Positions 1 to 8,456 of a stretch of DNA of 51,727 nt are shown here, piece by piece. The position numbers were made by a program, and so were the translations under genes. Origin of the DNA: Paludibacteraceae bacterium (GTDB lineage Bacteria > Bacteroidota > Bacteroidia > Bacteroidales > Paludibacteraceae); the NCBI GenBank assembly GCA_017480285.1, contig JAFVAX010000031.1:1-51727 (forward strand), written 5' to 3'. Positions within the stretch are counted from its first letter, which is position 1. Every line of letters starts with the position of its first letter. The notes below the pieces were generated by a model. The model ran no database searches, had not been told where the DNA came from, and saw nothing but the letters and a program-made list of their open reading frames with translations.

Positions 1-525
1 GTTTGATGCACGGATAGTTATGGAACGAACATATATTGACCCGTCGGTAGGATTGGCAGTGAATGTTATTTTTCCTGACTGTGGTTCCGGCAGTTCAAAG
101 ACCATATCTCGGTTGTACTGTCCCTCGCCCTTAACGACTGTAACATCCTGACTAATAGCCTCATTCCCGCCAACAGCAACAGTTATAGTACCTTTGCCTT
201 TGGAAGTGTTGGTACAATAATTAACGGTTATTTGCCTAACATTCTCGAATGAGAAGACCGAAGTTGCACCTGCGCCGGCAAGCGATTTTGACACTTGTAC
301 GCCAGCACTATACAGACGATTTTGTGCGTCGGTATAACCATTGGAATTGCCTGCACCATCTTTCACTGAGAGCCAACCATCGGTCTTGCCATCAGTTTGG
401 ATTGTGCCAACAACAGATGCCCAACTTGCAGATGTGAAAGTATAGGTTGTCTGTGCCGCATTCAGACATACACTATCAAAAACTAATAATAAACAAACAA
501 TTAAATGAAAAAATGTGGTTTTCAT
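1..525 (-). CDS. Secreted protein of unknown function, C-terminus outside window
   Basis: The reading frame is open from an ATG at 525 to the window edge, giving 175 residues with the C-terminus missing. The first 23 or so residues form a signal peptide (basic MKTT start, long hydrophobic run, cut near CLNA). The remainder is rich in Ser, Thr, Gly and Val with beta-strand character, as in extracellular modules that precede catalytic or sorting domains in Bacteroidota. I do not recognise a family. It begins 13 bp after the dedA stop on the same strand, so it may be read from the cell-division operon, though no promoter was found in the short gap. A T9SS sorting tail would be expected beyond the window if it is cargo. 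That the frame is coding is fairly sure; the function is open. Confidence 0.7.
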   Translation of the reverse strand, partial: MKTTFFHLIVCLLLVFDSVCLNAAQTTYTFTSASWASVVGTIQTDGKTDGWLSVKDGAGNSNGYTDAQNRLYSAGVQVSKSLAGAGATSVFSFENVRQITVNYCTNTSKGKGTITVAVGGNEAISQDVTVVKGEGQYNRDMVFELPEPQSGKITFTANPTDGSIYVRSITIRASN

Positions 526-538
526 GATATTACAGAAT

Positions 539-1285
539 TTATTTCTTACGATTTTTAAGTGCTTTTATGACTACATACAACACTCCTACGAAGAATAGTG
601 CAACAAGCACGATTGACAGTTCGTGGCTATATTGGTGAATAAGGTCTTGCTGTCCGTGTGCCACATATCCGATAACGGCAAGCACGATGTTCCAGCACAA
701 AGCACCGAGTGTAGTATAGAAAACAAAACTACCCAACGGCATTTTTGCCAAACCTGCGGGGATAGAGATGAGTTGTCGGATTGCAGGAATGAAGCGTCCT
801 ATAAAAGTTGAGGATTTGCCGTGTTCATTGAAGTAGTCTTCGGCTTTTTTAATCTTTTCGCTATTGAGCAGGCAGAGATGTCCGATTTTAGAGTCTGCAA
901 AAGCATAAACTATGGGTCTGCCAAGCCAAAGGGCAAGAAAATAGTTTATCAAAGCGCCTATGAGTGCACCTAATGTGCCAAACAAGACAATAATCAACAC
1001 ATTAAGCCAGTGATACTCAGATTTGTTAAGTGGGCTACCTTCAGCACTTGCCACATAAGCGGCAGGCGGTATGACCACTTCAGAAGGGAATGGTATGAAA
1101 CTACTCTCAACTGCCATAAGCAGAGTGATTGTTGCATAGTTCATATTTTGAGCATACCAAATTTCGACTCTATCAAGCAAAGATGTTTTTTCTGCTATTG
1201 TTGAATCTTGCTTGAGATTTATCTCGTCAGCATAGGTAAATAAACAACAGCATAATAACGACAATGTTACAAGAAAATTTCTCAT
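539..1285 (-). CDS. DedA/VTT-domain membrane protein
   Basis: This is a DedA-family (SNARE-associated/VTT) inner-membrane protein of 248 residues. Relatives act in membrane-lipid homeostasis, and several flip undecaprenyl phosphate or phosphatidylethanolamine. The N-terminus looks like a signal peptide (residues 1-19). The DedA hallmarks are present: the re-entrant acidic motif ESSFIPFPSEVVIPP near residue 60, and GRFIPAIRQL followed by IPAGLAKM near residue 165, with the conserved Arg. A hydrophobic anchor and a basic KNRKK end close the protein. It lies 5 bp downstream of the TPR gene, at the distal end of the murC-ftsQAZ transcript. Which lipid it moves cannot be read from the sequence, but a role in recycling the peptidoglycan carrier would suit the operon. 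Confidence 0.9.
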   Translation of the reverse strand: MRNFLVTLSLLCCCLFTYADEINLKQDSTIAEKTSLLDRVEIWYAQNMNYATITLLMAVESSFIPFPSEVVIPPAAYVASAEGSPLNKSEYHWLNVLIIVLFGTLGALIGALINYFLALWLGRPIVYAFADSKIGHLCLLNSEKIKKAEDYFNEHGKSSTFIGRFIPAIRQLISIPAGLAKMPLGSFVFYTTLGALCWNIVLAVIGYVAHGQQDLIHQYSHELSIVLVALFFVGVLYVVIKALKNRKK

Positions 1286-1290
1286 AGCGT

Positions 1291-2802
1291 TTATTTGTTC
1301 TTAAAGATATTTGGTTTAGTTAGTTTTTTTGCCTTATCTCGTTTTGTGTAAATCTCTCTTAGTTCGTCGGCATCAGCATTCAAGGATCTGAACAAGTGGT
1401 CATAACGGCTTGTTATTTCAGGGTCTGTTTTTTCGGCTTCGTGAAAGTAATAAGCCATTCCCCAGATATCCCCATTGATATATGCGGCAAGGATCATTGC
1501 CACAAGCACTTCCGTACTTTCCTTATCCAATCGATATGCCTTTTGTATGTATTTAAGTGCTTCCTGCTCACGTTGCATATCCATAAGCAAATATGCTATT
1601 CTCAGGACAGTATGCACATCTGTCTTATCTCTTTTTGAGGCAGTAGTAAGAGCAGTAAGGGCGGCTTTGTAGTCTTTGAGTTCGTAGTAGCAATCAGCAG
1701 TATAAGTATAAGGTCTGACATCGTCAGGCGAGAGTTCAATCCACGCATCACAAAGTGCGATACAGTCTTTATAGCGATGGATATACAGTTTGCTTCTTGC
1801 ATATCTGTCAAGCGACTCAGCATCATAATACTCTAATTTATAGGCTTGGGTATAAAGAGTATTTGCCTTCTTATAATCTTCTGTAAAGAAAGCGATATCA
1901 GCACGTTGTGATATACAAAAGGCTTTTCTATCCGGGAAATCGCGTTCAAACTCGTCGATTTCTGTCTGTGCCTGCTCGTATTTTTCAGTCTGTACAAGTA
2001 TGGTTATTTTCCTTACTCGGGACAACTCATCATAAGGGTCAATAGCAATGGAATACTCAATAGCATTCAAGGCTTCAGCGAAATTATCCTGATTGATGTA
2101 TATATCCGACAGCAGTTGCCAACCGGCAGTAGAATACGGTTGCTCTGCATTGATTCTCTCACCTATCCTTTTAGCAGGTTCATAAAAGCCCAACTTATTC
2201 ATAGTCTGACCTATTGTCAGAAGTTTGTCAACATTAATGTCGTCAATGTCGGTAAGTTGTTGCAAAAGGTCGAGTGAGCGTTCTTCGAAACCATAGTAAT
2301 GTAACATACGGGCAGACTCAATCAAAGACGAAAAAAGATGCTCGTTTCGGTCTTTTATCTCGCTCATATCAATGTCATCGTCCGATTCATCGAAATGGTA
2401 ATCCTCTGATTTAAGTTCTTCCATAATCTGCTCGACATACTTATCTAAACGACGAAGAGCCTCTTCGTTCTTGTTCAAGCCGAAGCACACTTCAACCATA
2501 AGTTGCTGATATATAAAGAGGTTTTCACATTCCGTCTGCTCTTGGGCAAACTGATTGAGCCTTTTGAACGACTCTTCAAATTTCCCCATCTCGCACAATG
2601 CTTGCGCTTGCATTATGAGGAAATGCCATTGTTGAGGATGTTGCTTATGAGCAATCTCTGCGGCTACCCGCACATTTTCATACAAGTGCATTTGAAGGAA
2701 GAAGTTGGTCAGTTCCTCCCACTGCTGTTCGGTATAATGTGGCATAGGCCGCTTATTGGAATAGGCTGATTCGAAGCGACTTAAAAGGTTAAGAATGTTC
2801 AT
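1291..2802 (-). CDS. Tetratricopeptide-repeat (TPR) protein
   Basis: A 503-residue, largely helical and acidic protein made of TPR-like units. Repeated patterns such as AGWQLLSDIYINQDNFAEAL (near 228), YTYTADCYYELKDYKAALTA (near 370) and VLRIAYLLMDMQREQEALKY (near 405) show the canonical W/L-G-Y-A-P spacing. No signal peptide or membrane segment is visible, so it is probably cytoplasmic and a scaffold for protein-protein contacts. Its ATG overlaps the yqeY stop codon in a TAATG arrangement, which implies translational coupling. The partner is unknown. The position downstream of ftsZ and yqeY hints at cell division or translation but proves neither. Confidence 0.85.
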   Translation of the reverse strand: MNILNLLSRFESAYSNKRPMPHYTEQQWEELTNFFLQMHLYENVRVAAEIAHKQHPQQWHFLIMQAQALCEMGKFEESFKRLNQFAQEQTECENLFIYQQLMVEVCFGLNKNEEALRRLDKYVEQIMEELKSEDYHFDESDDDIDMSEIKDRNEHLFSSLIESARMLHYYGFEERSLDLLQQLTDIDDINVDKLLTIGQTMNKLGFYEPAKRIGERINAEQPYSTAGWQLLSDIYINQDNFAEALNAIEYSIAIDPYDELSRVRKITILVQTEKYEQAQTEIDEFERDFPDRKAFCISQRADIAFFTEDYKKANTLYTQAYKLEYYDAESLDRYARSKLYIHRYKDCIALCDAWIELSPDDVRPYTYTADCYYELKDYKAALTALTTASKRDKTDVHTVLRIAYLLMDMQREQEALKYIQKAYRLDKESTEVLVAMILAAYINGDIWGMAYYFHEAEKTDPEITSRYDHLFRSLNADADELREIYTKRDKAKKLTKPNIFKNK

Positions 2803-3251
2803 TATTGAAGCATCTGTTTTACTAATGTAGCAATCTGTTTTCCGTCGGCTCGACCTGCAAGTTGTTTGGTAGCCTCACCCATTACTCTGCCCATATCTTT
2901 AGGCGAAGACGCACCAGTCTGTGCAATAATGTTTTGCAGAGCCAGACGAAGTTCGTCCTCTGAAAGCATTTTAGGCAGATAGCGCTCGATTATGGCAGCC
3001 TGAGCCAACTCGTTATCAACCAAATCCTGACGGTTGGCGGCTTGATACATATCAGCGGCTTCTTTGCGTTGTTTAACCATCTTCTGCAGTATCTTCAGGG
3101 CTTGGTCATCGTGCAGTTCGCCATCACCGCCTTTGGCTGTTTTGGCTTCAAGAAATTCTTTTTTCACACCGCGCAAAGCATCTAATGCTGTACGGTCTTT
3201 AGCGAGCATCGCTTTCTTGATGTCCTCGCTTATGGTATCAAATAGAGACAT
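2802..3251 (-). CDS. yqeY: GatB/YqeY domain protein
   Basis: A 149-residue cytoplasmic protein matching YqeY over its whole length. The family is related to the tail domain of the tRNA-dependent amidotransferase subunit GatB and is thought to touch tRNA metabolism. Typical features are the N-terminal helix MSLFDTISEDIKKAMLAKD, the region LRGVKKEFLEAKTAK, the motif ERYLPKMLSEDEL and the C-terminal DMGRVMGEATKQLAGRADGK. Its place directly after ftsZ is the usual one in Bacteroidota. The stop overlaps the start of the TPR gene by one base. Biochemical function within the family is poorly defined. Confidence 0.93.
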   Translation of the reverse strand: MSLFDTISEDIKKAMLAKDRTALDALRGVKKEFLEAKTAKGGDGELHDDQALKILQKMVKQRKEAADMYQAANRQDLVDNELAQAAIIERYLPKMLSEDELRLALQNIIAQTGASSPKDMGRVMGEATKQLAGRADGKQIATLVKQMLQ

Positions 3252-3270
3252 AACGATATATAAATTTAAT

Positions 3271-3290
3271 GATTCAAAGATTCAAAGATT
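3271..3290. repeat. AATCTTTGAAT mini-repeat in the ftsZ-yqeY gap
   Basis: Two tandem copies of ATTCAAAG fill the 40-bp gap between yqeY and ftsZ. The same short motif recurs at 5923-5957 (between ftsA and ftsQ) and inside murC at 7950-7976, so it is a dispersed low-complexity repeat rather than a gene-specific signal. Confidence 0.6.
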
Positions 3291-3291
3291 A

Positions 3292-4572
3292 CTAATTATT
3301 TTTTTTCCTTCTTTCCCAAGCAGGGATTTCGTCGTCCATAAAAGGTGAAGAAAGGTCGTTTGAGTCAGGTAGTGTTGAAACATCTATAGTAGCATCAATA
3401 TCTGTTATCGGCATTTTCTTGTTGGCTGTGTCTGCGGGCTTTTGTTCTTCTTCTTTTTTTTCCGCTTTTTCTTCCGCTTTTTTATCTGCCTTACTGTCCA
3501 TTCCGTACTCCTTTTCCATCACCTCATCAACAGGTGCTGTGGCAGGAGCAGGTTGGGCAGGCTTTTGCACTTCTTGTTTTTCAGACTCATCGCTTAGTCC
3601 GGGCAAGGTATTAACACTATATCCTGTAGCAATAACCGTAACTTTGACTTTTGCGCCGAGGTCATCATCGTAGTTTATTCCCCAACGGACATCCATATCC
3701 TCACCTACTTTATCGCAGAAATCGTTGATTTGTTGCAGTTCGTCCATGAGTATGGCATGCTCTTTCGAGCAATAGAAGTTAAGCAATATACGGCTGGCAC
3801 CTTTCACATCGTTAGTATTCACGAGAGGCGAATTAAGGGCATTGTCGATAGCCTGTGTGATACGCATCTCGCCTTCGCCATACCCCACATTCATTATAGC
3901 CATATTGCCGTTTTTGAGGGTGTTGCTTACATCTTGGAAATCAATGTTGATATAACCCTTTATCGTTATTATTTCGGCTATGGACTTTGCCGCATTACAC
4001 AGCACTTCATCAGCTTTGGTAAAGGCAGAAGGCAAGTCAAGATCCTTGAAAAGAAGTTTCAGTTTTTCGTTGTTGATGACCAAGATAGCATCGGTTGATT
4101 GCGCAAGAGCAGCCACACCGCGCAGTGCTTTTCTTATAGTACGAAGCCCTTCGAACTTGAAAGGAATGGTAACGATACCTACGGTAAGTATGCCCATATC
4201 TCTCGCTATACGGGCGATGACGGGCGAAGCGCCTGTACCGGTACCACCACCCATACCGGCGGTTATGAACACCATCTTCGTCTCATCGTCAAGAGCCTTG
4301 CGAACCTCGTCCTCACTCTCTTCGGCATACATCTTGGCTTTCTCAGGATCGCCACCTGCACCCAAACCGGGACCGAGTTGCAACTTATCAGGCACATCCA
4401 TTGCACGCAAAGCCATGCTATCGGTATTTGCCACAAGATATGATATATTAGGCACTCTTTGCGAATACATATAATTGACTGCATTACCACCGCCTCCACC
4501 TACGCCAATGACCTTTATTATTGGCAATTCCTGCGGGGCTATCTGTATGTTATCGAGTATGTTGTCTTCCAT
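3292..4572 (-). CDS. ftsZ: Cell division GTPase FtsZ
   Basis: FtsZ, the bacterial tubulin homologue that polymerises into the division ring, 426 residues. The glycine-rich nucleotide loop IGVGGGGGNAVNYM (residues 22-35), the tubulin signature GGGTGTG (108-114) and the synergy-loop Asp region are all present. After the core (to about residue 325) there is a charged, Glu/Lys/Pro-rich linker of about 75 residues. The C-terminal tail contains IPAWERRK, the conserved peptide that binds FtsA. It is preceded by ftsA with a 5-bp gap. The mini-repeat lies in the short gap before yqeY. Nothing essential is missing. Confidence 0.98.
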   Translation of the reverse strand: MEDNILDNIQIAPQELPIIKVIGVGGGGGNAVNYMYSQRVPNISYLVANTDSMALRAMDVPDKLQLGPGLGAGGDPEKAKMYAEESEDEVRKALDDETKMVFITAGMGGGTGTGASPVIARIARDMGILTVGIVTIPFKFEGLRTIRKALRGVAALAQSTDAILVINNEKLKLLFKDLDLPSAFTKADEVLCNAAKSIAEIITIKGYINIDFQDVSNTLKNGNMAIMNVGYGEGEMRITQAIDNALNSPLVNTNDVKGASRILLNFYCSKEHAILMDELQQINDFCDKVGEDMDVRWGINYDDDLGAKVKVTVIATGYSVNTLPGLSDESEKQEVQKPAQPAPATAPVDEVMEKEYGMDSKADKKAEEKAEKKEEEQKPADTANKKMPITDIDATIDVSTLPDSNDLSSPFMDDEIPAWERRKKNN

Positions 4573-4577
4573 AATGA

Positions 4578-5909
4578 TTAAAAATTTAATGATGTTTGAC
4601 TATCGTTATTTTGTGTTCCGTCTTGCGGAGCAAACACTTTTTCCAATAATGAACCGACAGAGCCCATAAATGCCTTAAAACCTTTCTTTTTAGGCGGTTG
4701 GGGGAAGGGTGGAGGCGTGAGTATCTGTCCTGAATACTCCGCTGCAAGCGAAGCCAAACCGATAACGGCGGCATATTCAGGTCGCAACACAATTTTTGGA
4801 GCGTCCTCCTCCAACCAGTCGGCATGAGAACTGATATATACTGGGGCAGTTATCTTTTCCTGCAGATATTTTCTTAAGCCTTTGAGTTTGGCACCGCCTC
4901 CGGTCAGATATACAACTTTGACTATTGCGGAGTTTTCCGACAATGTTTTGATAATTGGTTGCATTATCTCATCTAATCGGGCTTCTATAATCTGTGCAAG
5001 GAAACTTGTAGTAAACTCAATAGGCGTTTCCTCGCCTTCAGGGCGAAAGCGCATAACACGATTTTCAGAAACGAACTTCTCGGCAGCCAAACCGAACTGA
5101 CATTTAACATTCTCAGCAACGGAATAAGGCAGATGAATACTCTTCTCTATGTCGTGAGTAATGTTGTAGCCACCGTTTGTAACTGTATGGTGTTTGATAC
5201 AACGATTCTGCCCATAGATACTGATAGAAGTTGTCTGTGCGCCAAAGTCAAGAATGGCAGCACCGGTAACCTGCTCTTCCTGTGAAAGGATAGCATAGCG
5301 CAAACATTCAGGTCGCACCCAGAAATGCTTTAGAGCACAACCTGCATGCTGAAAACCGCTCTTTACATTTTCAAGCATCTCTTCCTCATCAACAAAAGCA
5401 GTATATTCAATAACAATCTGTTGTGCCTGCGGCTTGCTTTCAAGTTTTATCTTGTCCTGACTTATACCATCAAGGGTATAGGAGGTAGGTGTAACGGCAA
5501 GAACTGCAATCTTCGGGTATTTGGCAGTTATCTTCTCATGAACCTCTTTGAGCATCTCGTCAAGACGCTCCTGTCTTATAGGACCTACTTGTATCTGATC
5601 GCGTTTGACGGTTGTAGAAACTGCCTGCAAGTTCCTCCCCCCGATAGTAACAAAGATACCCACCTCATCGATATGATCTTCCAGTCCTTTCAACTGATTA
5701 GAAAGCAGACAAATAATCTTGTGTATCTCAAATCCTAACTGCGAAGTGTTTGTGATACCACCCTTACTCACAATCTTGACACTTGGCTGATTCTCTACAG
5801 CCAAAACATTCAAGGAATGGTCAAGATTCTCCTTTACGACAACCGCTTTGACACCCGAACTGCCAAAGTCAATCAATACATTCAAAGGTTTGGTTGTGCT
5901 ATTATCCAT
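4578..5909 (-). CDS. ftsA: Cell division protein FtsA
   Basis: FtsA, the actin-like ATPase that tethers FtsZ to the membrane, 443 residues. The actin-fold phosphate-1 loop DFGSSGVKAVVV is at residue 14, phosphate-2 ILDFGAQTTSISIYG near residue 220, and the adenosine motif VYLTGGGAKLKGL near 325. An SHS2-like 1C domain lies between the first two. The C-terminal linker is Pro-rich (TPPPFPQPPKKK) and is followed by a short helix with Met, Phe and Leu (KAFMGSVGSLLEKVF) that fits the membrane-targeting amphipathic helix. It is flanked by ftsQ and ftsZ as expected. The 54-bp ftsQ-ftsA gap is filled by TTTGAAT mini-repeats. Confidence 0.97.
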   Translation of the reverse strand: MDNSTTKPLNVLIDFGSSGVKAVVVKENLDHSLNVLAVENQPSVKIVSKGGITNTSQLGFEIHKIICLLSNQLKGLEDHIDEVGIFVTIGGRNLQAVSTTVKRDQIQVGPIRQERLDEMLKEVHEKITAKYPKIAVLAVTPTSYTLDGISQDKIKLESKPQAQQIVIEYTAFVDEEEMLENVKSGFQHAGCALKHFWVRPECLRYAILSQEEQVTGAAILDFGAQTTSISIYGQNRCIKHHTVTNGGYNITHDIEKSIHLPYSVAENVKCQFGLAAEKFVSENRVMRFRPEGEETPIEFTTSFLAQIIEARLDEIMQPIIKTLSENSAIVKVVYLTGGGAKLKGLRKYLQEKITAPVYISSHADWLEEDAPKIVLRPEYAAVIGLASLAAEYSGQILTPPPFPQPPKKKGFKAFMGSVGSLLEKVFAPQDGTQNNDSQTSLNF

Positions 5910-5922
5910 ATTTTGATAGTTT

Positions 5923-5957
5923 AATCTTTGAATTTTTGAATCTTTGAATTTTTGAAT
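5923..5957. repeat. TTTGAATC/T mini-repeat array
   Basis: Four tandem TTTGAAT-containing units occupy most of the 54-bp gap between ftsQ and ftsA. It is related to the motifs at 3271-3290 and inside murC at 7950-7976. There is no obvious hairpin or promoter. Confidence 0.65.
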
Positions 5958-5963
5958 AATAAT

Positions 5964-6695
5964 TTACTTCCTTCCTATTATCTGATTTTCAAATCTCAAA
6001 TCAATTTCTTTATATTGTTTCCAGCCTATTTTGGCAAAACCCTCGCCATAAAAAATCTTCATCTTTTTCAGTTTGGTTTTATAATCTTTCAATTCGCCTA
6101 ACAAGATGGTATGTCCTCCCACACGCGGAACGATAATCACTTCGCCCGACTGCCTTACATCAACTTGAACAATCTGCGCATTCCAAAAGGGGTTTCCCGA
6201 CACAAACTTAAAAAAATCATACAACTCGCCCGTTGCCATCTGTTCTGACACATAGCCTGTTACCACTGGTACATAGGTAGCGGTTGTGCTTCTAACCGGC
6301 ATTATGCGCCTGTCGGTATCAACAAAATAGTTATTCTGCCCCGCCACACGAAACAGCGGAACACGTGCGGTTACTTCTGCCACTATAGTGCCGTCTAATC
6401 GTTCATAGCAGACTGCCGTTCTTGTTAAGGGGTGTCGCATAAGAGCGTCCTCCAAGACTTGTGTAGGGATATCTTTCATTGGTTGCCCAACAACATCTAC
6501 CTGCTCAATAGTGAGCCACGCCCGAAGCATCTTTGAAGTCAAAAGCGATTGCTCGGCACTGTCTTTCACTACTATCACCACATCAGTACAAACAAGCGAC
6601 TTACGCTCGTCAGGCAACAGCCAGACACATAGCAGATAAGCAAACACTGCCACGAAAGCAAAACCCAATAATACATATCGCCAAACCTTATTCAT
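5964..6695 (-). CDS. ftsQ: Cell division protein FtsQ
   Basis: A 243-residue bitopic membrane protein identified mainly by position and layout. There is a short cytoplasmic tail, one transmembrane helix (YVLLGFAFVAVFAYLLCVWL, residues 7-26) and a periplasmic part with a POTRA-like region followed by a beta domain. PLTRTAVCYERLDGTIVAEVTARVP matches the strand pattern of FtsQ/DivIB, split here for length: PLTRTAVCYERL then DGTIVAEVTARVP. FtsQ links the early Z-ring to the FtsBL/FtsWI septal synthase. Its ATG overlaps the murC stop in an ATGA arrangement, so translation is coupled. FtsQ diverges quickly in this phylum, so the order murC-ftsQ-ftsA-ftsZ carries much of the weight. Confidence 0.9.
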   Translation of the reverse strand: MNKVWRYVLLGFAFVAVFAYLLCVWLLPDERKSLVCTDVVIVVKDSAEQSLLTSKMLRAWLTIEQVDVVGQPMKDIPTQVLEDALMRHPLTRTAVCYERLDGTIVAEVTARVPLFRVAGQNNYFVDTDRRIMPVRSTTATYVPVVTGYVSEQMATGELYDFFKFVSGNPFWNAQIVQVDVRQSGEVIIVPRVGGHTILLGELKDYKTKLKKMKIFYGEGFAKIGWKQYKEIDLRFENQIIGRK

Positions 6696-8449
6696 TCTCG
6701 TTCAATTGTTGATTGTAAATCCTCACCCTGACGAAGGTCAGGGTCTATAAAAGGGATAAGATGCTGAAACGAGTTCAGCATAAGGGTTAATTGTGAACTG
6801 ATAAGGTTGCGCATATTCTCAATGTTACCGGCACCCAAAGTAAGTAATATGCCATCTTTGAAATCTTTTGCCAAATCGCAAATCTCGTCTTTCGACATAA
6901 CACTGACCTTAGGGTTCAGTTTCTCTATCTTACGCTTCAAAAAATTCGAGTCAATACCTTCAATAGGTTCTTCTCTTGCCGGGTATATCGGCATCAGCAC
7001 TACTTCATCCAAACTTGCAAGCACGGCTGCAAAGTCATCTGCAAAATCGCGTGTGCGAGTATAAAGATGCGGTTGAAATATTCCAACTATACGCTTTTTC
7101 GGGTAAAGCGACCTGACTGAACTAATGGTAGCGGCTATCTCCGTTGGATGATGAGCATAATCGTCGATATAAACAACCGTGCCATTATTGAACAAAACAT
7201 TAAACCGCCTATAAACGCCACTATATGATGCCAATGCCTTATAGATTTCGTCCCTTTCAACACCACACATTAGAGCCATCGCCACCGCCGCCACACTATC
7301 TTCTACAGCCACCAAAACAGGCACACCCAAACAAAGATCCTTGAGAGATGTTGTAGGCTCTCCCCCATCATTCTGACGAAGGGCAGAATCTCTTAAATGA
7401 AAATCAAAATATATCCTTGAATCTTTTATCCTTATATTATCTGCAAAAAAATCGGCATCTGTCTTTTCACCCTCACGGCATACTGCGTATGTATATTGTC
7501 TTATATTATTTTTAAGCGGTCGTAATTTCACACTCGTATGCCGAAGCAATACACCACCTTCAACAATCCTCTCGGCAAACTCGGCAAAGGCCTCTTTATA
7601 AGCCTCTTCCGTTCCGTAAATATCCAAATGGTCAGCCTCACAGTTGGTTATGACTGCCATATATGGCTGTAACTGCAAGAAACTACGGTCATATTCATCT
7701 GCTTCGGCAACAACAAAGTTTTTACAGCAAGCCTCTTTCCGTAAACTTCCCTCACTCCATGCACTTCCCTCATTCCGTGCACTTCCCTCATTCCGTGCTT
7801 GACACGGAATCTCAACTGCAAACTCCGAATTGTTAATTGTGAATTGTCCATCCTCACCCTGACGAAGGTCAGGGTCTGAAACGGAACAAGATGCTGAAAC
7901 AAGTTCAGCATGAGGGTTTCGCCTCATTCCGACGAAGGTCGGAATCTCAAATCTTTGAATCTTGGAATCTTTGAATAATAACAGATTGCTGTTATAGTTA
8001 TTACTTATTCCGCCCAAAAATGCGTCACAACCTACCTGCGAACTATAAAGCAAGTGAGCAAGTATGGTGCTTGTTGTGGTCTTTCCGTGTGTTCCTGCTA
8101 CGCAGAGTGCTTTTTTACCTCTATCTGGACTTGTCAGCAAGCCTAACAGTTCTGCCCTTTTCACAATCTTGAAGCCATTGTTTTCGAAATAAAGCAGTTG
8201 CGGATGATCTTTTGGTATGGCAGGAGTATAAACAACCAAAGTTGTATTTTTATCGCGAAAAGGCTGAGGTATGTATTCCTCATCTTCAGAGAAAAACACA
8301 TCAATCCCCTCTGCTTGTAAAGCATTGGTTATAAGGGAAGGAGTGCGGTCGTAGCCGGCAACGGAAAAACCTTCGGCACGCATATAACGCGCCAATGCAC
8401 TCATACCTATTCCGCCTATTCCGAGAAAAAAAATACTTTTTTGCCACAT
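6692..8449 (-). CDS. murC: UDP-N-acetylmuramate--L-alanine ligase MurC with repeat-encoded insert
   Basis: MurC adds L-Ala to UDP-MurNAc, the first amino-acid step in peptidoglycan synthesis. The N-terminal nucleotide fold (FLGIGGIGMSALA, residues 8-20), the P-loop GTHGKTTTS (119-127), AEADEYDRSF (from residue 248) and DDYAHHPTEI are all intact. At 585 residues it is over 100 longer than usual. Residues about 158-241, between NYNSNLLL and NFVVAEADEYD, are not MurC-like. They are encoded by a mosaic of the palindromic elements and short repeats also found between genes here (segments HAELVSAS, DPDLRQGED, RNEGSA repeated). The last 31 residues or so, after GAGNIENMRNLISSQL, are repeat-encoded too, yet keep the ATGA overlap with ftsQ. 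The essential role suggests the protein still works. The start is the ATG just below a good promoter, which leaves almost no leader. Confidence 0.95.
   Translation of the reverse strand: MWQKSIFFLGIGGIGMSALARYMRAEGFSVAGYDRTPSLITNALQAEGIDVFFSEDEEYIPQPFRDKNTTLVVYTPAIPKDHPQLLYFENNGFKIVKRAELLGLLTSPDRGKKALCVAGTHGKTTTSTILAHLLYSSQVGCDAFLGGISNNYNSNLLLFKDSKIQRFEIPTFVGMRRNPHAELVSASCSVSDPDLRQGEDGQFTINNSEFAVEIPCQARNEGSARNEGSAWSEGSLRKEACCKNFVVAEADEYDRSFLQLQPYMAVITNCEADHLDIYGTEEAYKEAFAEFAERIVEGGVLLRHTSVKLRPLKNNIRQYTYAVCREGEKTDADFFADNIRIKDSRIYFDFHLRDSALRQNDGGEPTTSLKDLCLGVPVLVAVEDSVAAVAMALMCGVERDEIYKALASYSGVYRRFNVLFNNGTVVYIDDYAHHPTEIAATISSVRSLYPKKRIVGIFQPHLYTRTRDFADDFAAVLASLDEVVLMPIYPAREEPIEGIDSNFLKRKIEKLNPKVSVMSKDEICDLAKDFKDGILLTLGAGNIENMRNLISSQLTLMLNSFQHLIPFIDPDLRQGEDLQSTIERE
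6721..6786. repeat. Palindromic element cluster (A then inverted B) in the murC 3' end
   Basis: An A-type element lies at 6721-6745 (arms ACCCTGAC/GTCAGGGT, GAAG loop) and a B-type in opposite orientation at 6760-6786 (arms ATGCTGAA/TTCAGCAT, ACGAG loop). Both are read through in the murC frame, encoding DPDLRQGED and MLNSFQHL near the C-terminus. Confidence 0.9.
7732..7811. repeat. 18-bp tandem array ending in a D-type palindrome, inside murC
   Basis: Units start at 7732 (diverged), 7750, 7768 and 7786 with an 18-bp period; the core is CATTCCGTGCACTTCCCT. The last unit runs into a full palindrome at 7786-7811 (arms ATTCCGTG/CACGGAAT, CTTGA loop). It encodes the peptide series RNEGSA, RNEGSA, WSEGSL within MurC. 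The partial units look like slippage copies of one arm of the palindrome. Confidence 0.88.
7852..7976. repeat. Palindromic element cluster (A, inverted B, A) plus mini-repeat inside murC
   Basis: A-type elements at 7852-7876 and 7922-7946 flank a B-type in opposite orientation at 7890-7915. AATCTTTGAAT mini-repeats follow at 7950-7976, like those between ftsA and ftsQ. All are translated in frame within MurC residues about 158-205. Arms are perfect 8-bp complements in each element, so sequence varies while pairing is kept (ACCCTGAC/GTCAGGGT versus ATTCCGAC/GTCGGAAT). Confidence 0.9.
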
Positions 8450-8456
8450 AATGCCA

